Source of the DNA: Oscillatoriophycideae cyanobacterium NC_groundwater_1537_Pr4_S-0.65um_50_18
GTDB taxonomy: Bacteria; Cyanobacteriota; Cyanobacteriia; Elainellales; Elainellaceae
Assembly (NCBI GenBank): GCA_016208305.1
Contig: JACQYI010000078.1
Coordinates: 186,001 to 250,000, forward strand
Length of the DNA: 64,000 nt
Reading direction: 5' to 3'
Shown piece after piece: positions 35,437-44,970 of the stretch (positions are counted from its first letter, which is position 1; each line of letters starts with the position of its first letter). A program made the position numbers and the translations under genes. Below the pieces are notes generated by a model that was given only the letters and a program-made list of their open reading frames with translations, did no database searches and was not told where the DNA came from.

Positions 35437-36579
35437 TTATGCTGCCACAGGCTGATATAGCGTATCTCGCTGCTGTGCGGGTCTGCCCAAAGATTCGATC
35501 GCCGATCGCAACGTCTCTACTTCCATGCAGGTACCGCCGATCGCCCCTGCCATAGTGGTAATGTGCTCTTCCATGAGAGTGCCGCCAATATCGTTGCAGC
35601 CCCAGGTCAGAGACTCTATGGCACCTGCCAAACCCAACTTTACCCAGCTTGGCTGATGGTTAGGAATCGAATTACCCAAAAAGATCCGGGCGACTGCCAT
35701 CAGCAGCAGTGCATCCGCTAACACAGGCTGATCGCGTCCGACGCGGCGGCGCAGCGGTTTTGGGGCTTCTTGCCCGACAAAAGGCAATAGAATAAATTCG
35801 CTAATGCCCACATAGCCCTGACTAAGCGAGTTTTGCTGAAGCGATCGCAGCAGCCCCAGATGCCGCATTTGCTGTACCGGAGTTTCAATATGTCCTGACA
35901 TCATTGTGCTTGTTGTCGGCATCCCTAACTGATGCGCCGTTTGCACCACCTCTAACCAGGTCTGGGTGTCAATCTTTTCTGGACAAATCACCCGACGCAC
36001 AGCATCGTCTAACACTTCGGCAGCGGTTCCAGGCATAGAGCCAACGCCTGCCTCCTGTAAAGCAGCAATGACCTCGGCGTAGCTAAGACCGTCCTCGCGG
36101 GCAATAAACTGCACCTCCTGAGGCGAGAAAGCGTGCAGATGCAGATGGGGATAGGCTTGCTTAATCGATCGCACCAGCCGCAGATAGTAAGGCAAGGCAC
36201 GATTGTCGAGTTTGGCTTTAACATGCAAGCCTCCCTGCATGCAGATTTCGGTGGCCTGCCGTTCTACAGCATCCTTGGCTTTTTCCAAGATTGCCCCTTC
36301 GTCTAGCCAGTAGGCTCCAGCCTCATCTTCATCGCGCCGAAATGCACAGAAGCTACAGTGCTGTTCGCAAATGTTGGTGAAATTAATGTTGCGATTAATC
36401 ACATAGGTAACGGTGTCGCCAGACTGCCGTTGACGCAAGCGATCGGCTGTTTCACGAATGGCGGCGATCGCTCCGGCATCCGTTTGCAGCAGCAGGTTGA
36501 CGCCGTCCGATTCGGTCAGGTCTTGACCCGCCAAAGCCTGATTAAGCGCAGCATCTAGGGAAGCAGAGGTGATTAACAT
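35437..36579 (-). CDS. cofH: FO synthase subunit 2, CofH
   Basis: CofH is the radical SAM enzyme that joins the 4-hydroxybenzyl part of tyrosine to 5-amino-6-ribitylamino-uracil on the way to the deazaflavin FO, the antenna chromophore of cyanobacterial photolyases and the core of F420. The 380-residue protein has the radical SAM motif [12 protein letters not shown] (about residues 70-81), [20 protein letters not shown] and the C-terminal [10 protein letters not shown]. No cofG gene is in the window. It is convergent with the preceding operon. Confidence 0.94.
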   Translation of the reverse strand: MLITSASLDAALNQALAGQDLTESDGVNLLLQTDAGAIAAIRETADRLRQRQSGDTVTYVINRNINFTNICEQHCSFCAFRRDEDEAGAYWLDEGAILEKAKDAVERQATEICMQGGLHVKAKLDNRALPYYLRLVRSIKQAYPHLHLHAFSPQEVQFIAREDGLSYAEVIAALQEAGVGSMPGTAAEVLDDAVRRVICPEKIDTQTWLEVVQTAHQLGMPTTSTMMSGHIETPVQQMRHLGLLRSLQQNSLSQGYVGISEFILLPFVGQEAPKPLRRRVGRDQPVLADALLLMAVARIFLGNSIPNHQPSWVKLGLAGAIESLTWGCNDIGGTLMEEHITTMAGAIGGTCMEVETLRSAIESLGRPAQQRDTLYQPVAA

Positions 36580-36887
36580 GGGGTGCTCAAGTAAGAGAAC
36601 AAAGCGCTGAAAAAGATATTTTTACAACAGGTGATCATTTTGTCAGTCCCCCTTATACTGTGGGAACTTAAATAGGCAAATCTGTAGAGCTTGGCAGTAT
36701 AGACAACATTATTTTGAGTGTAATTCTTTGAATATCTAGTGATGGGCACATTAGTTATATCAGCAGTTATATCCGCTTAGATATCGACTTAGACTGGGTG
36801 TAGCTTGATTCGGCAAGGTCTTGAGAAAGGTGGTGTGGGCATGAAAACGATCGCAAATTTTACGAATCGACGTGGGAGGCTAGCGCT
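36580..36887. other. Divergent promoter region between cofH and the FtsL-like gene
   Basis: The 308 bases contain two close copies of AGTTATATC (36752-36773) and are AT-rich around 36690-36740, as expected for promoters. No gene or strong hairpin is seen. Confidence 0.4.
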
Positions 36888-37442
36888 ATGGCATCGGCCC
36901 TGAGATCTGAACAGAGATCTGCTGATCGCCGTCGGCCTGCACCGCGATCGATCGCCTCAGTCAACGCTAGAAGACGGGGCGAAGCTCAGCGAACAGAGCG
37001 ATCGGCAGCAAAGCGCTATCCGGCGGGCAGCTCTGTTGAGTCGGCTCATCCTTCTGTGGTGCAGCAGTTACCGAAACCTCAAGCGGCTCCGCCTTGGCTC
37101 AAGACGCTGCTGTCTGTTCAACGGGCTTCTTCGTTTCTCACCTTTTCTTTAATTATCGGCCTCCTGGCGGTTTATGGCTGGACAGTCTATACCCAGCAGC
37201 GGTGGGGCAGCGCCTACAGTCATTTGGAAGCGTTGCAGAAGCAAGAGCGACAAATGACGGCAGCCAACGAAGTTCTGAAAAATCAAATGGCGAATCAGGC
37301 TGAACTTCCTGATGTAGGTCTGATGCTACCTGAGCCAGGTAACACCGTGTTTTTAATTCCTGCGCCACAGCGCCCTCCCGTCGAGCCAGAGGTCAATTTG
37401 CCTCTACCACAGCCTATTCCAGCCCGTCCTTTAGGCTACTAG
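36888..37442 (+). CDS. FtsL-like bitopic division protein candidate
   Basis: A 184-residue protein with a basic, disordered cytoplasmic N terminus (about 1-78), one transmembrane helix (FLTFSLIIGLLAVYGWTVY, about 83-101), a short coiled coil (YSHLEALQKQERQMTAANEVLKNQM, about 110-134) and a Pro-rich tail. Size, topology and position directly upstream of ftsI (208 bases) match FtsL, which links FtsI/FtsW to FtsQ/B in the divisome. Sequence identity alone would not show this, since FtsL is very divergent. The ATG follows GGGAGGCTAGCGCT. Confidence 0.7.
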   Translation: MASALRSEQRSADRRRPAPRSIASVNARRRGEAQRTERSAAKRYPAGSSVESAHPSVVQQLPKPQAAPPWLKTLLSVQRASSFLTFSLIIGLLAVYGWTVYTQQRWGSAYSHLEALQKQERQMTAANEVLKNQMANQAELPDVGLMLPEPGNTVFLIPAPQRPPVEPEVNLPLPQPIPARPLGY

Positions 37443-37650
37443 TTACGGCTGCTCGCTGTTCGTCGATCGTGATTTTTAGTACTTTGTCTGTTGCTTTAGA
37501 TTCTGAATCTTTTAGGTAAGAGGCTTGTGGTCTGAAGCAGGCGGCTGGATGATCTTTGTGATTTTTCTCGGCAGCCTAGTATCGGGTTCAACAGGCCATA
37601 GCTTGAGATCGCTACCCAATTCTGTTTGAGACTGTTTTCGAGGTTTTCTG

Positions 37651-39816
37651 ATGGCTCTTTCGTTTCCATCGTTTCGCTCTCGCCGTACCGGAACTAGACG
37701 TGCTGCTTCTGAGTCTGCAACGGGTCAGCTTGGCGCGAAAATAGGTGGGCGATCGAGAGAGCCGCGATCGCCACGCTCCGGTTCTCATCAGTCGGTTTCT
37801 CACGCTTCCACTTTTGGGCGATCGCCCAGCAAAGCCAAAGCCGCACAGCGCGGAGGTACGCGATCGGCCGAATCACCGTTGGGGTTTTCGTCTCGCTTCG
37901 CTGAGTCGCAACGTCGTCGCTTGCCGCCCTTACCGCAAAGGTCGCTCACCCGCGCCCCTAAGCATCGGTTGATGCTGGTTTGGATTGTTTTGCTGTTTGG
38001 CATGTTGGTGCTGGCTTTGAACCTGTTTCGGATTCAGGTTCTTCAAGCTTCTCGGCTGCAAGCTCAAGCAAAATCGCAGCATATGGTTGCGTTTAACCCC
38101 ATCACACCCCGCCGTCCCATTGTCGATCGCACCGGGGATGTATTGGCGATCGATCGCCCAGTTTATACGCTCTATGCCCATCCCTACATGTTTGGCAAGC
38201 CGAAGGAACTGGTTGCGGCAACCCTATCGCCTCTGATCAATATTCCCATTGCTCAGCTGCTCGAAAAGTTTGGCTCGGCAGATAGTGGCATTCGCCTTCT
38301 GGAAGCCATTCCTGAAGATTTGGCGAACCGGGTGGAGCGATTGGGCGAAGACGGGCTTGATTTAGAGCCGCATCAGCAGCGACTGTATCCGCAGCAAGAT
38401 TTGTTTGCCAATATCGTGGGCTATGTCAACCTCGATCGCCAAGGACAAGCAGGGCTAGAAGCCTCTCAAGAAGAAGAGTTGCAGCAGCCAATCGGGGGGA
38501 TGGATTTGAGCCGATCGGGAGATGGCTCGATTATTCCGGTTGGCCTGCCTGAAGATTTCTTACAGTCCCGAAAAAATGACTTACGGTTACAGCTCACAGT
38601 CGATACGCACCTTCAACGTGCAACCCGCTATGCGCTAAAGCAGATGATGAAGAAATATAGCGCCAAGCGGGGTGCGGTGATTGTCATGAACGTCCACGAT
38701 GGCTCGATCGTGTCACTGGTTTCAGAGCCGTCTTATGATCCCAATAAATTCTACGAAGCCAAGCTAGAGCGGCTCAAAGATTGGGTGCTCAGCGACCTAT
38801 ACGAACCTGGCTCTACGTTTAAGCCTGTCAATCTGGCGATCGCTTTAGAATCCAGCGCCATTCAAGCAGATACCACCGTATACGACGAAGGAGTGATCGA
38901 GATCGAAGGCTGGCCCATCCACAACTCTGATGTCGAGTCGGCGGGCGGTAGAGGAGATCTTTCGGTGTCCGAGGTGCTGAAATATTCCAGTAATGTCGGC
39001 ATGGTTCACATCATGCAACGGATGAATCCGGGAGTCTATTTTGGCTGGCTAGAGCGGATCGGACTCGACAAAACGACGGGCATTGATTTACCTGCCGAAG
39101 TCTCAGGACAGATGAAGACCTATCAACAGTTCACCGAAACGGCGATCGAGCCTGCCACAACGGCTTTTGGGCAAGGCTTTTCGCTGACGCCGATGAAGCT
39201 CATCCAGCTTCATAGCATGGTGGCTAATGGGGGACGGTTGGTCACCCCTCATGTTGTTCAAGGTTTGGTCGATGCCAAAGGCAACTTTAGCTGGAAGCCA
39301 GAGTTGCCTCCACCCAGGCCGATCATTTCTCCTAAGCATTCCAAGACTGTGGTTGGCATGATGGAAGATGTAGTCAAAGACGGTACGGGTAAGGCCGCTC
39401 AGATTCCCGGTTATCGGATTGCAGGTAAAACTGGAACCGCTCAAAAGGCTAGCCCCGATGGTGGCTATATCGACGGAGCCAGAATTACAAGCTTTATTGG
39501 TTTGTTGCCTGCTGATGCGCCCCGCTATGCGGTGTTGGCTGTCGTCGATGAACCCCAAGGGGAAGACGCCTATGGTGGCACCGTGGCTGCGCCGATCGTC
39601 AAGTCTGTGATGCAGTCTTTAATCACGATGGAGCAAATCAAGCCTACGCTGCCCGAAGAGGTTCTCAATGAGCCAGTTCTTGACTCTTCGGCTGCTTCAG
39701 ACAGTGCAGAAGACTACTCTCTGGATGCCGAGCAAGATAGTGCAGACGGGTCTGATGAAAGCTGGTCTGACGATGAGCCTAGCTACGATGCCCCGAACCA
39801 AGAAGAACCTTGGTAA
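37651..39816 (+). CDS. ftsI: Peptidoglycan transpeptidase FtsI (class B PBP)
   Basis: The septal D,D-transpeptidase, 721 residues. A long basic, disordered N terminus (about 1-108) is followed by one transmembrane helix (LMLVWIVLLFGMLVLALNLF, about 107-126) and the PBP dimer domain (RRPIVDRTGDVLAID). The transpeptidase domain has the active-site Ser in GSTFKPVN (about 388), SxN in YSSNVGMVH, and KTG in AGKTGTAQK (about 591). The tail after 670 is very acidic (Asp/Glu/Ser-rich) and unusual. It pairs with the FtsL-like gene upstream. Confidence 0.95.
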   Translation: MALSFPSFRSRRTGTRRAASESATGQLGAKIGGRSREPRSPRSGSHQSVSHASTFGRSPSKAKAAQRGGTRSAESPLGFSSRFAESQRRRLPPLPQRSLTRAPKHRLMLVWIVLLFGMLVLALNLFRIQVLQASRLQAQAKSQHMVAFNPITPRRPIVDRTGDVLAIDRPVYTLYAHPYMFGKPKELVAATLSPLINIPIAQLLEKFGSADSGIRLLEAIPEDLANRVERLGEDGLDLEPHQQRLYPQQDLFANIVGYVNLDRQGQAGLEASQEEELQQPIGGMDLSRSGDGSIIPVGLPEDFLQSRKNDLRLQLTVDTHLQRATRYALKQMMKKYSAKRGAVIVMNVHDGSIVSLVSEPSYDPNKFYEAKLERLKDWVLSDLYEPGSTFKPVNLAIALESSAIQADTTVYDEGVIEIEGWPIHNSDVESAGGRGDLSVSEVLKYSSNVGMVHIMQRMNPGVYFGWLERIGLDKTTGIDLPAEVSGQMKTYQQFTETAIEPATTAFGQGFSLTPMKLIQLHSMVANGGRLVTPHVVQGLVDAKGNFSWKPELPPPRPIISPKHSKTVVGMMEDVVKDGTGKAAQIPGYRIAGKTGTAQKASPDGGYIDGARITSFIGLLPADAPRYAVLAVVDEPQGEDAYGGTVAAPIVKSVMQSLITMEQIKPTLPEEVLNEPVLDSSAASDSAEDYSLDAEQDSADGSDESWSDDEPSYDAPNQEEPW

Positions 39817-39852
39817 ATGTACCCAACATAGCTACAGGCACGATCCTAGAAC

Positions 39853-39897
39853 AGGTTGTATGGGTGGGCGCGCGGAGCGCGCCCACCCATACAACCT
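39853..39897. terminator. 21-bp-arm perfect hairpin between ftsI and glmU
   Basis: The arms at 39853-39873 and 39877-39897 are exact reverse complements around GGA. The left arm begins AGGTTGTATGGGTGGG and ends GCGCGC. It lies between convergent genes, 36 bases after the ftsI stop and 12 before the glmU stop, so it can end both transcripts. There is no U-run. The centre resembles the GC core of repeat copy A. Confidence 0.7.
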
Positions 39898-39909
39898 AAG
39901 AGCAAGAGC

Positions 39910-41277
39910 TTAATCAGGTTGAGGGACTGACGGTTTGAGTCGCCAGCCAGGTCGGTTTGCTTGACGGGCACGCGCGATCACGAGACAGTCGTCAGCGACA
40001 TCTTTTGTGACCGTCGATCCAGCAGCGATCGTCACATCAGCCCCGATCGTAATGGGTGCTACCAATACGCTATTGGCTCCTGTCTTAGTGCGATCGCCAA
40101 TGACTGTCGGGTGCTTGCTGACGCCATCATAGTTAGCAGTAATTGTTCCAGCGCCAATGTTGACGCGATCGCCCAGCGTTGCATCTCCTAGATAAGAAAG
40201 ATGCGCTACGTTAGTGCGATCGCCCAGCGTCGAGTTTTTTAGCTCCACAAAGTTGCCAATGCGGCAGCCTTCGCCCACCTGTACATGTCCCCGCAGATGG
40301 CTATAAGGGCCAATGCGGCTATTAGCTTGGATCGTGCTGTCGGAGACGACGGACATGACTACGGTTGTATTTTCACCAATTTCGCTGTTCTCTATCAGGC
40401 TGCCTGGCCCAATTCGACATCCTGTGGCAATAGTCGTCTTGCCCCGCACATGGGTTTGAGGTTCAATGACGACATCCGAGGCGATCGTGACCGTATCATC
40501 GATCGTGATGCTGTTTGGATCAACCAACGTCACCCCGGCAGCCATCCAGTCTGCTTTGATGCGCGTTTGCAAAATGCCATAGGCTGTCGCTAACTGCTGG
40601 CGATCGTTGATTCCCAAAATTTCTTGATGGTCTTCTACATCCACAGCCATAGCCGGAGAGAGCAAGCCAACAGCGTCAGTCAGATAGAACTCCTGCTGAT
40701 TGTTGTTGGATTGTAGCTTAGGTAAAACCTCTGCCAGCGCCGCCCAGTTGAAACAGTAGATACCTGCATTGACGCGATTGTTTTGCCGCTGAGTAGGGGT
40801 GCAGTCTCGATCTTCGACAATCTGCGTCACAATACTTCGCTCATCGCAAAAGACCCGCCCATAGCCTTTGGGTTCAGTCAACTGTGCTGTGAGAAGCGTC
40901 ACCTTGTTTTGGTTTTCCTGGTGGGTCTTTAGCAACCCTTCCAGGGTTTGAGCGCGCAACAAAGGCACATCTCCATTTAGCACGAGTAAATCACCCTCAA
41001 ATCCCTGAAGGTGAGGAATGAGCTGCTGAACAGCGTGCCCTGTGCCAAGCTGTTGCGCTTGCTCAACGAATTCTATCTGGGGTAAGTGCGCCAGCGATCG
41101 CTGCACCCATTCCCCTTCATATCCCACGATGACCAGTTCGCGGGAGGGCTGCATTCCGGCTGCACATGCCAAAGCCCGTTCCAGCAGCGATCGCCCTCCC
41201 AGATCATGCAACACCTTGGGAATGCGAGATTTCATGCGCGTTCCACGCCCTGCCGCCAGAATTGCTACCGCTAACAT
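39910..41277 (-). CDS. glmU: Bifunctional GlmU (GlcN-1-P acetyltransferase / GlcNAc-1-P uridyltransferase)
   Basis: GlmU makes UDP-GlcNAc for peptidoglycan and lipopolysaccharide. The 455-residue protein starts with the nucleotidyl-transferase loop [11 protein letters not shown]. It has [18 protein letters not shown] (metal Asp) and [10 protein letters not shown], then a left-handed beta-helix acetyltransferase domain after about residue 250 with hexapeptide repeats ([37 protein letters not shown]). Length and motif order match the family. It is convergent with ftsI, and a response regulator gene lies upstream on the same strand. Confidence 0.97.
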   Translation of the reverse strand: MLAVAILAAGRGTRMKSRIPKVLHDLGGRSLLERALACAAGMQPSRELVIVGYEGEWVQRSLAHLPQIEFVEQAQQLGTGHAVQQLIPHLQGFEGDLLVLNGDVPLLRAQTLEGLLKTHQENQNKVTLLTAQLTEPKGYGRVFCDERSIVTQIVEDRDCTPTQRQNNRVNAGIYCFNWAALAEVLPKLQSNNNQQEFYLTDAVGLLSPAMAVDVEDHQEILGINDRQQLATAYGILQTRIKADWMAAGVTLVDPNSITIDDTVTIASDVVIEPQTHVRGKTTIATGCRIGPGSLIENSEIGENTTVVMSVVSDSTIQANSRIGPYSHLRGHVQVGEGCRIGNFVELKNSTLGDRTNVAHLSYLGDATLGDRVNIGAGTITANYDGVSKHPTVIGDRTKTGANSVLVAPITIGADVTIAAGSTVTKDVADDCLVIARARQANRPGWRLKPSVPQPD

Positions 41278-41356
41278 GCTTGCCTTTCATTAAACTTACC
41301 GGAGTATAGCGCGGTTGTGGTGCGGTGCAAAAGTAACAGCGCAGAACTCAAAGACC

Positions 41357-42334
41357 TCAGGCCGCAGCGGCATTGGGATTCACAAAGGCCGCAAATTTTT
41401 CCATCAGCTCGGGGTTACGCCAGCCCCACTCAACCTCTCGAAACAGCATCTCCAGGGATTCCTCAGGCGTAAAGGCACGCTTGTAGGGGCGCTCATGCGT
41501 CAGGGCATCATAGATGTCGATCAGTTGAAACACCTGCGCTAGGAAGGGAATTTCGTTGCCTTTGAGCTGATCGGGATAGCCCGATCCATCCCAGCGCTCA
41601 TGGTGATGGCGGATAATCGGTGCTACGCCTTTCATCGTCCGCAAAGGCTGGCAAATTTGCTCTCCAATCACCACATGCTGCCGCATAATCGCCCACTCTT
41701 CTTCGGTAAGGGTGCCTGTTTTGAGCAGCACTGCATCGGGGATGCCCACTTTGCCAATATCATGCAGGTAGCTGCCCCAAATCAAGTCGCGCACTTCAAG
41801 CCGTGGCAAATGTAGGTATTCTCCAAAGGCTTTGCTCTGAGACACCAAGCGTTCGCAGTGATCGCCCGTATTGGGATCTCGACGCTCAACAGTGCGGGCG
41901 ATCGAAAACAGCACCTTACTGGCATGATCTAGATCTTCATTCAGCCGTCTTTGGTAGATGAGGGACTTGACGCGAGCCGACAGCTCAAGCTGATCAAACG
42001 GCTTGCATAGAAAGTCATCTCCGCCCGCCTCAATGCCGCGTAACCGGGCACGACGATCGTTCAAGGCCGTTACAAATACGATCGGAGTCAGCCGAGTCTG
42101 CTCATCTTGCTTCAGGCGACGGCAGACTTCATAGCCATCCATGCCTGGCATCATCACATCTAGAAGAATGAGGTCAGGATTAATCTGGGCGATCGCCTCC
42201 AGTGCCAGTTGACCATTTTCTGCCTCCAGCACTTCGTATCCTTCAACCGACAGCAGCGCGACGGCGGTGATCCGACTAGAGGGGTGATCATCCACTACTA
42301 AAATCTTCGGTCTTTCAGAATTAAAGCAGTTCAC
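41357..42334 (-). CDS. Response regulator with HD-GYP domain (c-di-GMP phosphodiesterase)
   Basis: A 325-residue cytoplasmic two-domain regulator. The receiver (about 8-125) has DDHPSS, the acceptor Asp in LILLDVMMPGMDG and Lys in FLCKPF. The HD-GYP domain (about 145-315) has the metal motif YLHDIGKVGIPD, RHHHERWDGSGYPDQLKG (with the GYP) and IDIYDALTHERPYKRAF. It should hydrolyse c-di-GMP when phosphorylated, opposing the diguanylate cyclase at 24302. The partner kinase is not adjacent. It lies 79 bases upstream of glmU on the same strand. Confidence 0.95.
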   Translation of the reverse strand: MNCFNSERPKILVVDDHPSSRITAVALLSVEGYEVLEAENGQLALEAIAQINPDLILLDVMMPGMDGYEVCRRLKQDEQTRLTPIVFVTALNDRRARLRGIEAGGDDFLCKPFDQLELSARVKSLIYQRRLNEDLDHASKVLFSIARTVERRDPNTGDHCERLVSQSKAFGEYLHLPRLEVRDLIWGSYLHDIGKVGIPDAVLLKTGTLTEEEWAIMRQHVVIGEQICQPLRTMKGVAPIIRHHHERWDGSGYPDQLKGNEIPFLAQVFQLIDIYDALTHERPYKRAFTPEESLEMLFREVEWGWRNPELMEKFAAFVNPNAAAA

Positions 42335-42857
42335 AAGATTTCTCGCTTAAGTCCGTTGAGATAAATCTGTAGAGGCACTGAGCTAAATTGGGATGAAAAC
42401 CTTATCCAGATAACTAATTTAGCTAGGTGCCTGCTATCAAGGCCAAAACCATTCAAGGCCCAGAACAATGAGAGCTGGAAGCTGATGAGGGATGAAAAAC
42501 TAATGAGGCGCTCGATCTTTCTCAGGGCATACGCAGGTTTGCCTACGTCTATATCAGTATGATTAATCTCAAGCACCAAGGGATCAGGTTTTTCACTGAG
42601 ATTTACTCTGCTGCATACTCTAGCTTTCTAGTGCTAATCATAAGCCGAGCAGATGAATGCTCATTGTATCTTTTGGCAAAGAGGGTAGCCAGCCTATTGA
42701 CTTTACATCTGCGCGTTTTCCTCAGGTAGGGTTTCTGGGGCAGCTCTCCTCAGGCAATCTTACTCAGATTTCCCCAAATTTCCTCAAACATTAGAGAGGT
42801 CAAGGAATTTCGTGTGAAATACTGCACGAGGTCTAAATCAAAGCAATTTTGACCATT
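42335..42857. other. Divergent intergenic region
   Basis: An 82-codon minus-strand frame (42331-42579) runs into the response regulator start, but its composition and start are poor. No hairpin or RNA gene is recognised. Confidence 0.4.
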
Positions 42858-43742
42858 ATGATTGAAAGTTTAGCGAGTTCCGGTATGGATTGTGACTTAA
42901 GTAACGATAATAAAGGTTTTAAGCATTTTTTCGTATCTACATCATGGCTGCATCAAAACCTCCAAGCTTCAAACGGTGTGGTGATTGACTGTCGGTTCTC
43001 ACTCAGTGATCCCAATCTAGGCCGGCAGCAGTACGAGATCAGCCATATTCCGGGCGCACATTATTTTGACTTGAATCAAGATTTGTCGGGTTTAGTCGGG
43101 TCACAGGGCGGCCGCCATCCTTTGCCTGATCTGACCCAGCTTGCCGCCAAGCTTGCATCTGCTGGGGTGTCATCAGAAGCCGATCGCTCCTCATGGGTAG
43201 TAGTGTACGACGATTCTCGCTTTGCCTATGCGGCGCGTCTCTGGTGGCTGCTGCGCTACATGGGGTTCGATCGCGTTGCAGTGTTGGATGGCGGCTGGGG
43301 TGGCTGGTTAGCAGCGGGCTATCCTGTAACGAACCAGATCCCGGTAGCACAGCCCCAAACGTTTGTTCCTCAGATTCAGTCTGATTGGGTCGTGGACATT
43401 GAAGCCGTTAAACGCCGCAAGAATTTGCCTGGAGTGGCGCTCGTAGATTCTCGAGAGGGAGAACGCTATCGCGGAGAGCGAGAGCCAATTGATCCGATCG
43501 CCGGACATATTCCGGGAGCCGTGAACTATCCCTGGCAAGAGGTGACCGATGCTCAAGGCTATCTTCAGCCTCTGGCCCAACAGCAGCAGCGCTGGTCAGC
43601 CCTGCGGCCTGCGGAAGAGATTCTGGTTTATTGCGGCTCAGGAGTTACGGCTTGCGTCAACTTGCTTTCTTTAGCGATCGCAGGCATCCCAACGGGCAAG
43701 CTTTATGCTGGAAGCTGGAGTGATTGGTGTTCGCGGCTATAG
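42858..43742 (+). CDS. Sulfurtransferase, two rhodanese domains
   Basis: A 294-residue thiosulfate/3-mercaptopyruvate sulfurtransferase. The N-terminal rhodanese domain (about 25-150) is inactive: it has VVYDDSRFAYAARLWW where the catalytic Cys would be. The C-terminal domain has the active-site loop CGSGVTA with Cys at about residue 259. A CGSGVTA-type loop is commonly seen in mercaptopyruvate sulfurtransferases, whereas thiosulfate enzymes carry CRKGVTA-like loops. The ATG at 42858 is preferred over TTG at 42849. Confidence 0.94.
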   Translation: MIESLASSGMDCDLSNDNKGFKHFFVSTSWLHQNLQASNGVVIDCRFSLSDPNLGRQQYEISHIPGAHYFDLNQDLSGLVGSQGGRHPLPDLTQLAAKLASAGVSSEADRSSWVVVYDDSRFAYAARLWWLLRYMGFDRVAVLDGGWGGWLAAGYPVTNQIPVAQPQTFVPQIQSDWVVDIEAVKRRKNLPGVALVDSREGERYRGEREPIDPIAGHIPGAVNYPWQEVTDAQGYLQPLAQQQQRWSALRPAEEILVYCGSGVTACVNLLSLAIAGIPTGKLYAGSWSDWCSRL

Positions 43743-43744
43743 GA

Positions 43745-43782
43745 GATTCAGTTCAGCTTCTTTGATTCAGTTCAGCTTCTTT
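43745..43782. repeat. Perfect 19-bp tandem duplication
   Basis: GATTCAGTTCAGCTTCTTT occurs twice without a gap, directly after the sulfurtransferase stop codon (43740-43742). Probably a slippage or duplication event. Confidence 0.9.
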
Positions 43783-44445
43783 GTGACGACCCGACATTTT
43801 GAGGTCAGCGTTTACTGAATGCCCTATGGAATGTCCAACTGAATACTGAGTGGAGCAGCAAAGCCCTTAAACTTTCAAGCGTTAGGGCAGTTGTTGAATG
43901 CGATCGCTTTTTGATAGCTTTTAACCCTTTACCCTCTGCCCAAAGCTAAAGGCCAAAGTGCTGTCAATTTAGGCAGTTCAGGCTCATTAACTTAAAGAGA
44001 TGGAGCAGACTCCAGCGAAAAGTTTATAATCCTATAATATTTGCAGTAAAGCAAAATCTATGAGGCGTGAGCCTGTTGATTAGTAGAGTTTATCCATTAG
44101 TTCTCTAAACTTTTGTATACCCACTATTTTTCCGTAAATCAGGCTTCCTCCTATGGCTTTAGCAATATTCATGCTGTTTCATGGATATTGCCTTATCTTT
44201 TATGTGCTACTTTTTTGCGAATTGACTTGACTAAGCTAGATTGAGGAGGGCTGCTGAGAGGTTCATAATTTCAGGATTCTATCGAGAAACGTTATTCTAA
44301 CTTTTACTTTCTATTTTGATTTTTACTTGAATAGCCAGGGTTAGATTCTTCAAAACTTTTTCTGCCCCATAAGCTGCGGAGTAAATCGTTAAGTTTGAAT
44401 TCTTTAGTTAAAATTTCTGCTAAAAATCTTAGGTCTAAAAACTCT
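43783..44445. other. AT-rich intergenic region
   Basis: This 660-bp gap is clearly more AT-rich than its surroundings from about 44020 on and holds no gene I can support. Two TATAAT hexamers occur at 44025 and 44033 without a good -35. It may contain a long leader for the NYN gene or a remnant of inserted DNA. Confidence 0.4.
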
Positions 44446-44970
44446 ATGTCGCTCTCCTCAATGAACCGTCTTTCAATCTTTGTAGACGGGAACAATATGT
44501 TCTACGCTCAACAGAAGAATGGCTGGTTTTTTGATCCCCGTAGAGTTCTAGATCATTTCACAAGTGACTCGGAAGTGACGCTCACGAATGCCTTTTGGTA
44601 TACCGGATTAAAAGATCTCCAAGATCAACGAGGGTTTAGGGATGCATTGATTAGTTTGGGCTATACAGTACGCACTAAAATCCTGAAAGAATACTATGAC
44701 GATAGCTCAGGGCGAGTCTCGCAAAAGGCAAACCTAGATATCGAGATAGTCGTGGATATGTTTAACACCGTTGACCAATACGATCGCGTGATTTTATTTA
44801 GCGGTGACGGCGATTTTGAGCGGGCGATCGAGCTGCTACGCGGGAAAAATACGCATATCACCGTAGTTTCTACAGAAGGCATGATTGCCCGTGAGCTACG
44901 CAATGCGACCGATCGCTATATTGACCTTAACGATATTCGTGAACATATTGAAAAGATAGATGGTCTCTAA
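44446..44970 (+). CDS. NYN-domain (LabA/DUF88-like) protein
   Basis: A 174-residue protein of the PIN-like NYN ribonuclease fold. The acidic metal-site residues are in IFVDGNNMFY (near the N terminus), NLDIEIVVDMF and LFSGDGDFERAI, followed by VVSTEGMIARELRNATDRYI. LabA, the best-known cyanobacterial relative, is a circadian clock output factor; other NYN proteins cut RNA. The start at 44446 has AGG upstream; 44461 is an alternative, and an upstream in-frame GTG/ATG near 44395 lies in AT-rich DNA unlike the family. It overlaps the next gene by 11 bases. Confidence 0.88.
   Translation: MSLSSMNRLSIFVDGNNMFYAQQKNGWFFDPRRVLDHFTSDSEVTLTNAFWYTGLKDLQDQRGFRDALISLGYTVRTKILKEYYDDSSGRVSQKANLDIEIVVDMFNTVDQYDRVILFSGDGDFERAIELLRGKNTHITVVSTEGMIARELRNATDRYIDLNDIREHIEKIDGL

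Noticed and set aside
42331-42579. 82-codon minus-strand frame before the HD-GYP gene
   Set aside because: It overlaps the start of the response regulator, has no good start signal, and has no protein-like pattern.
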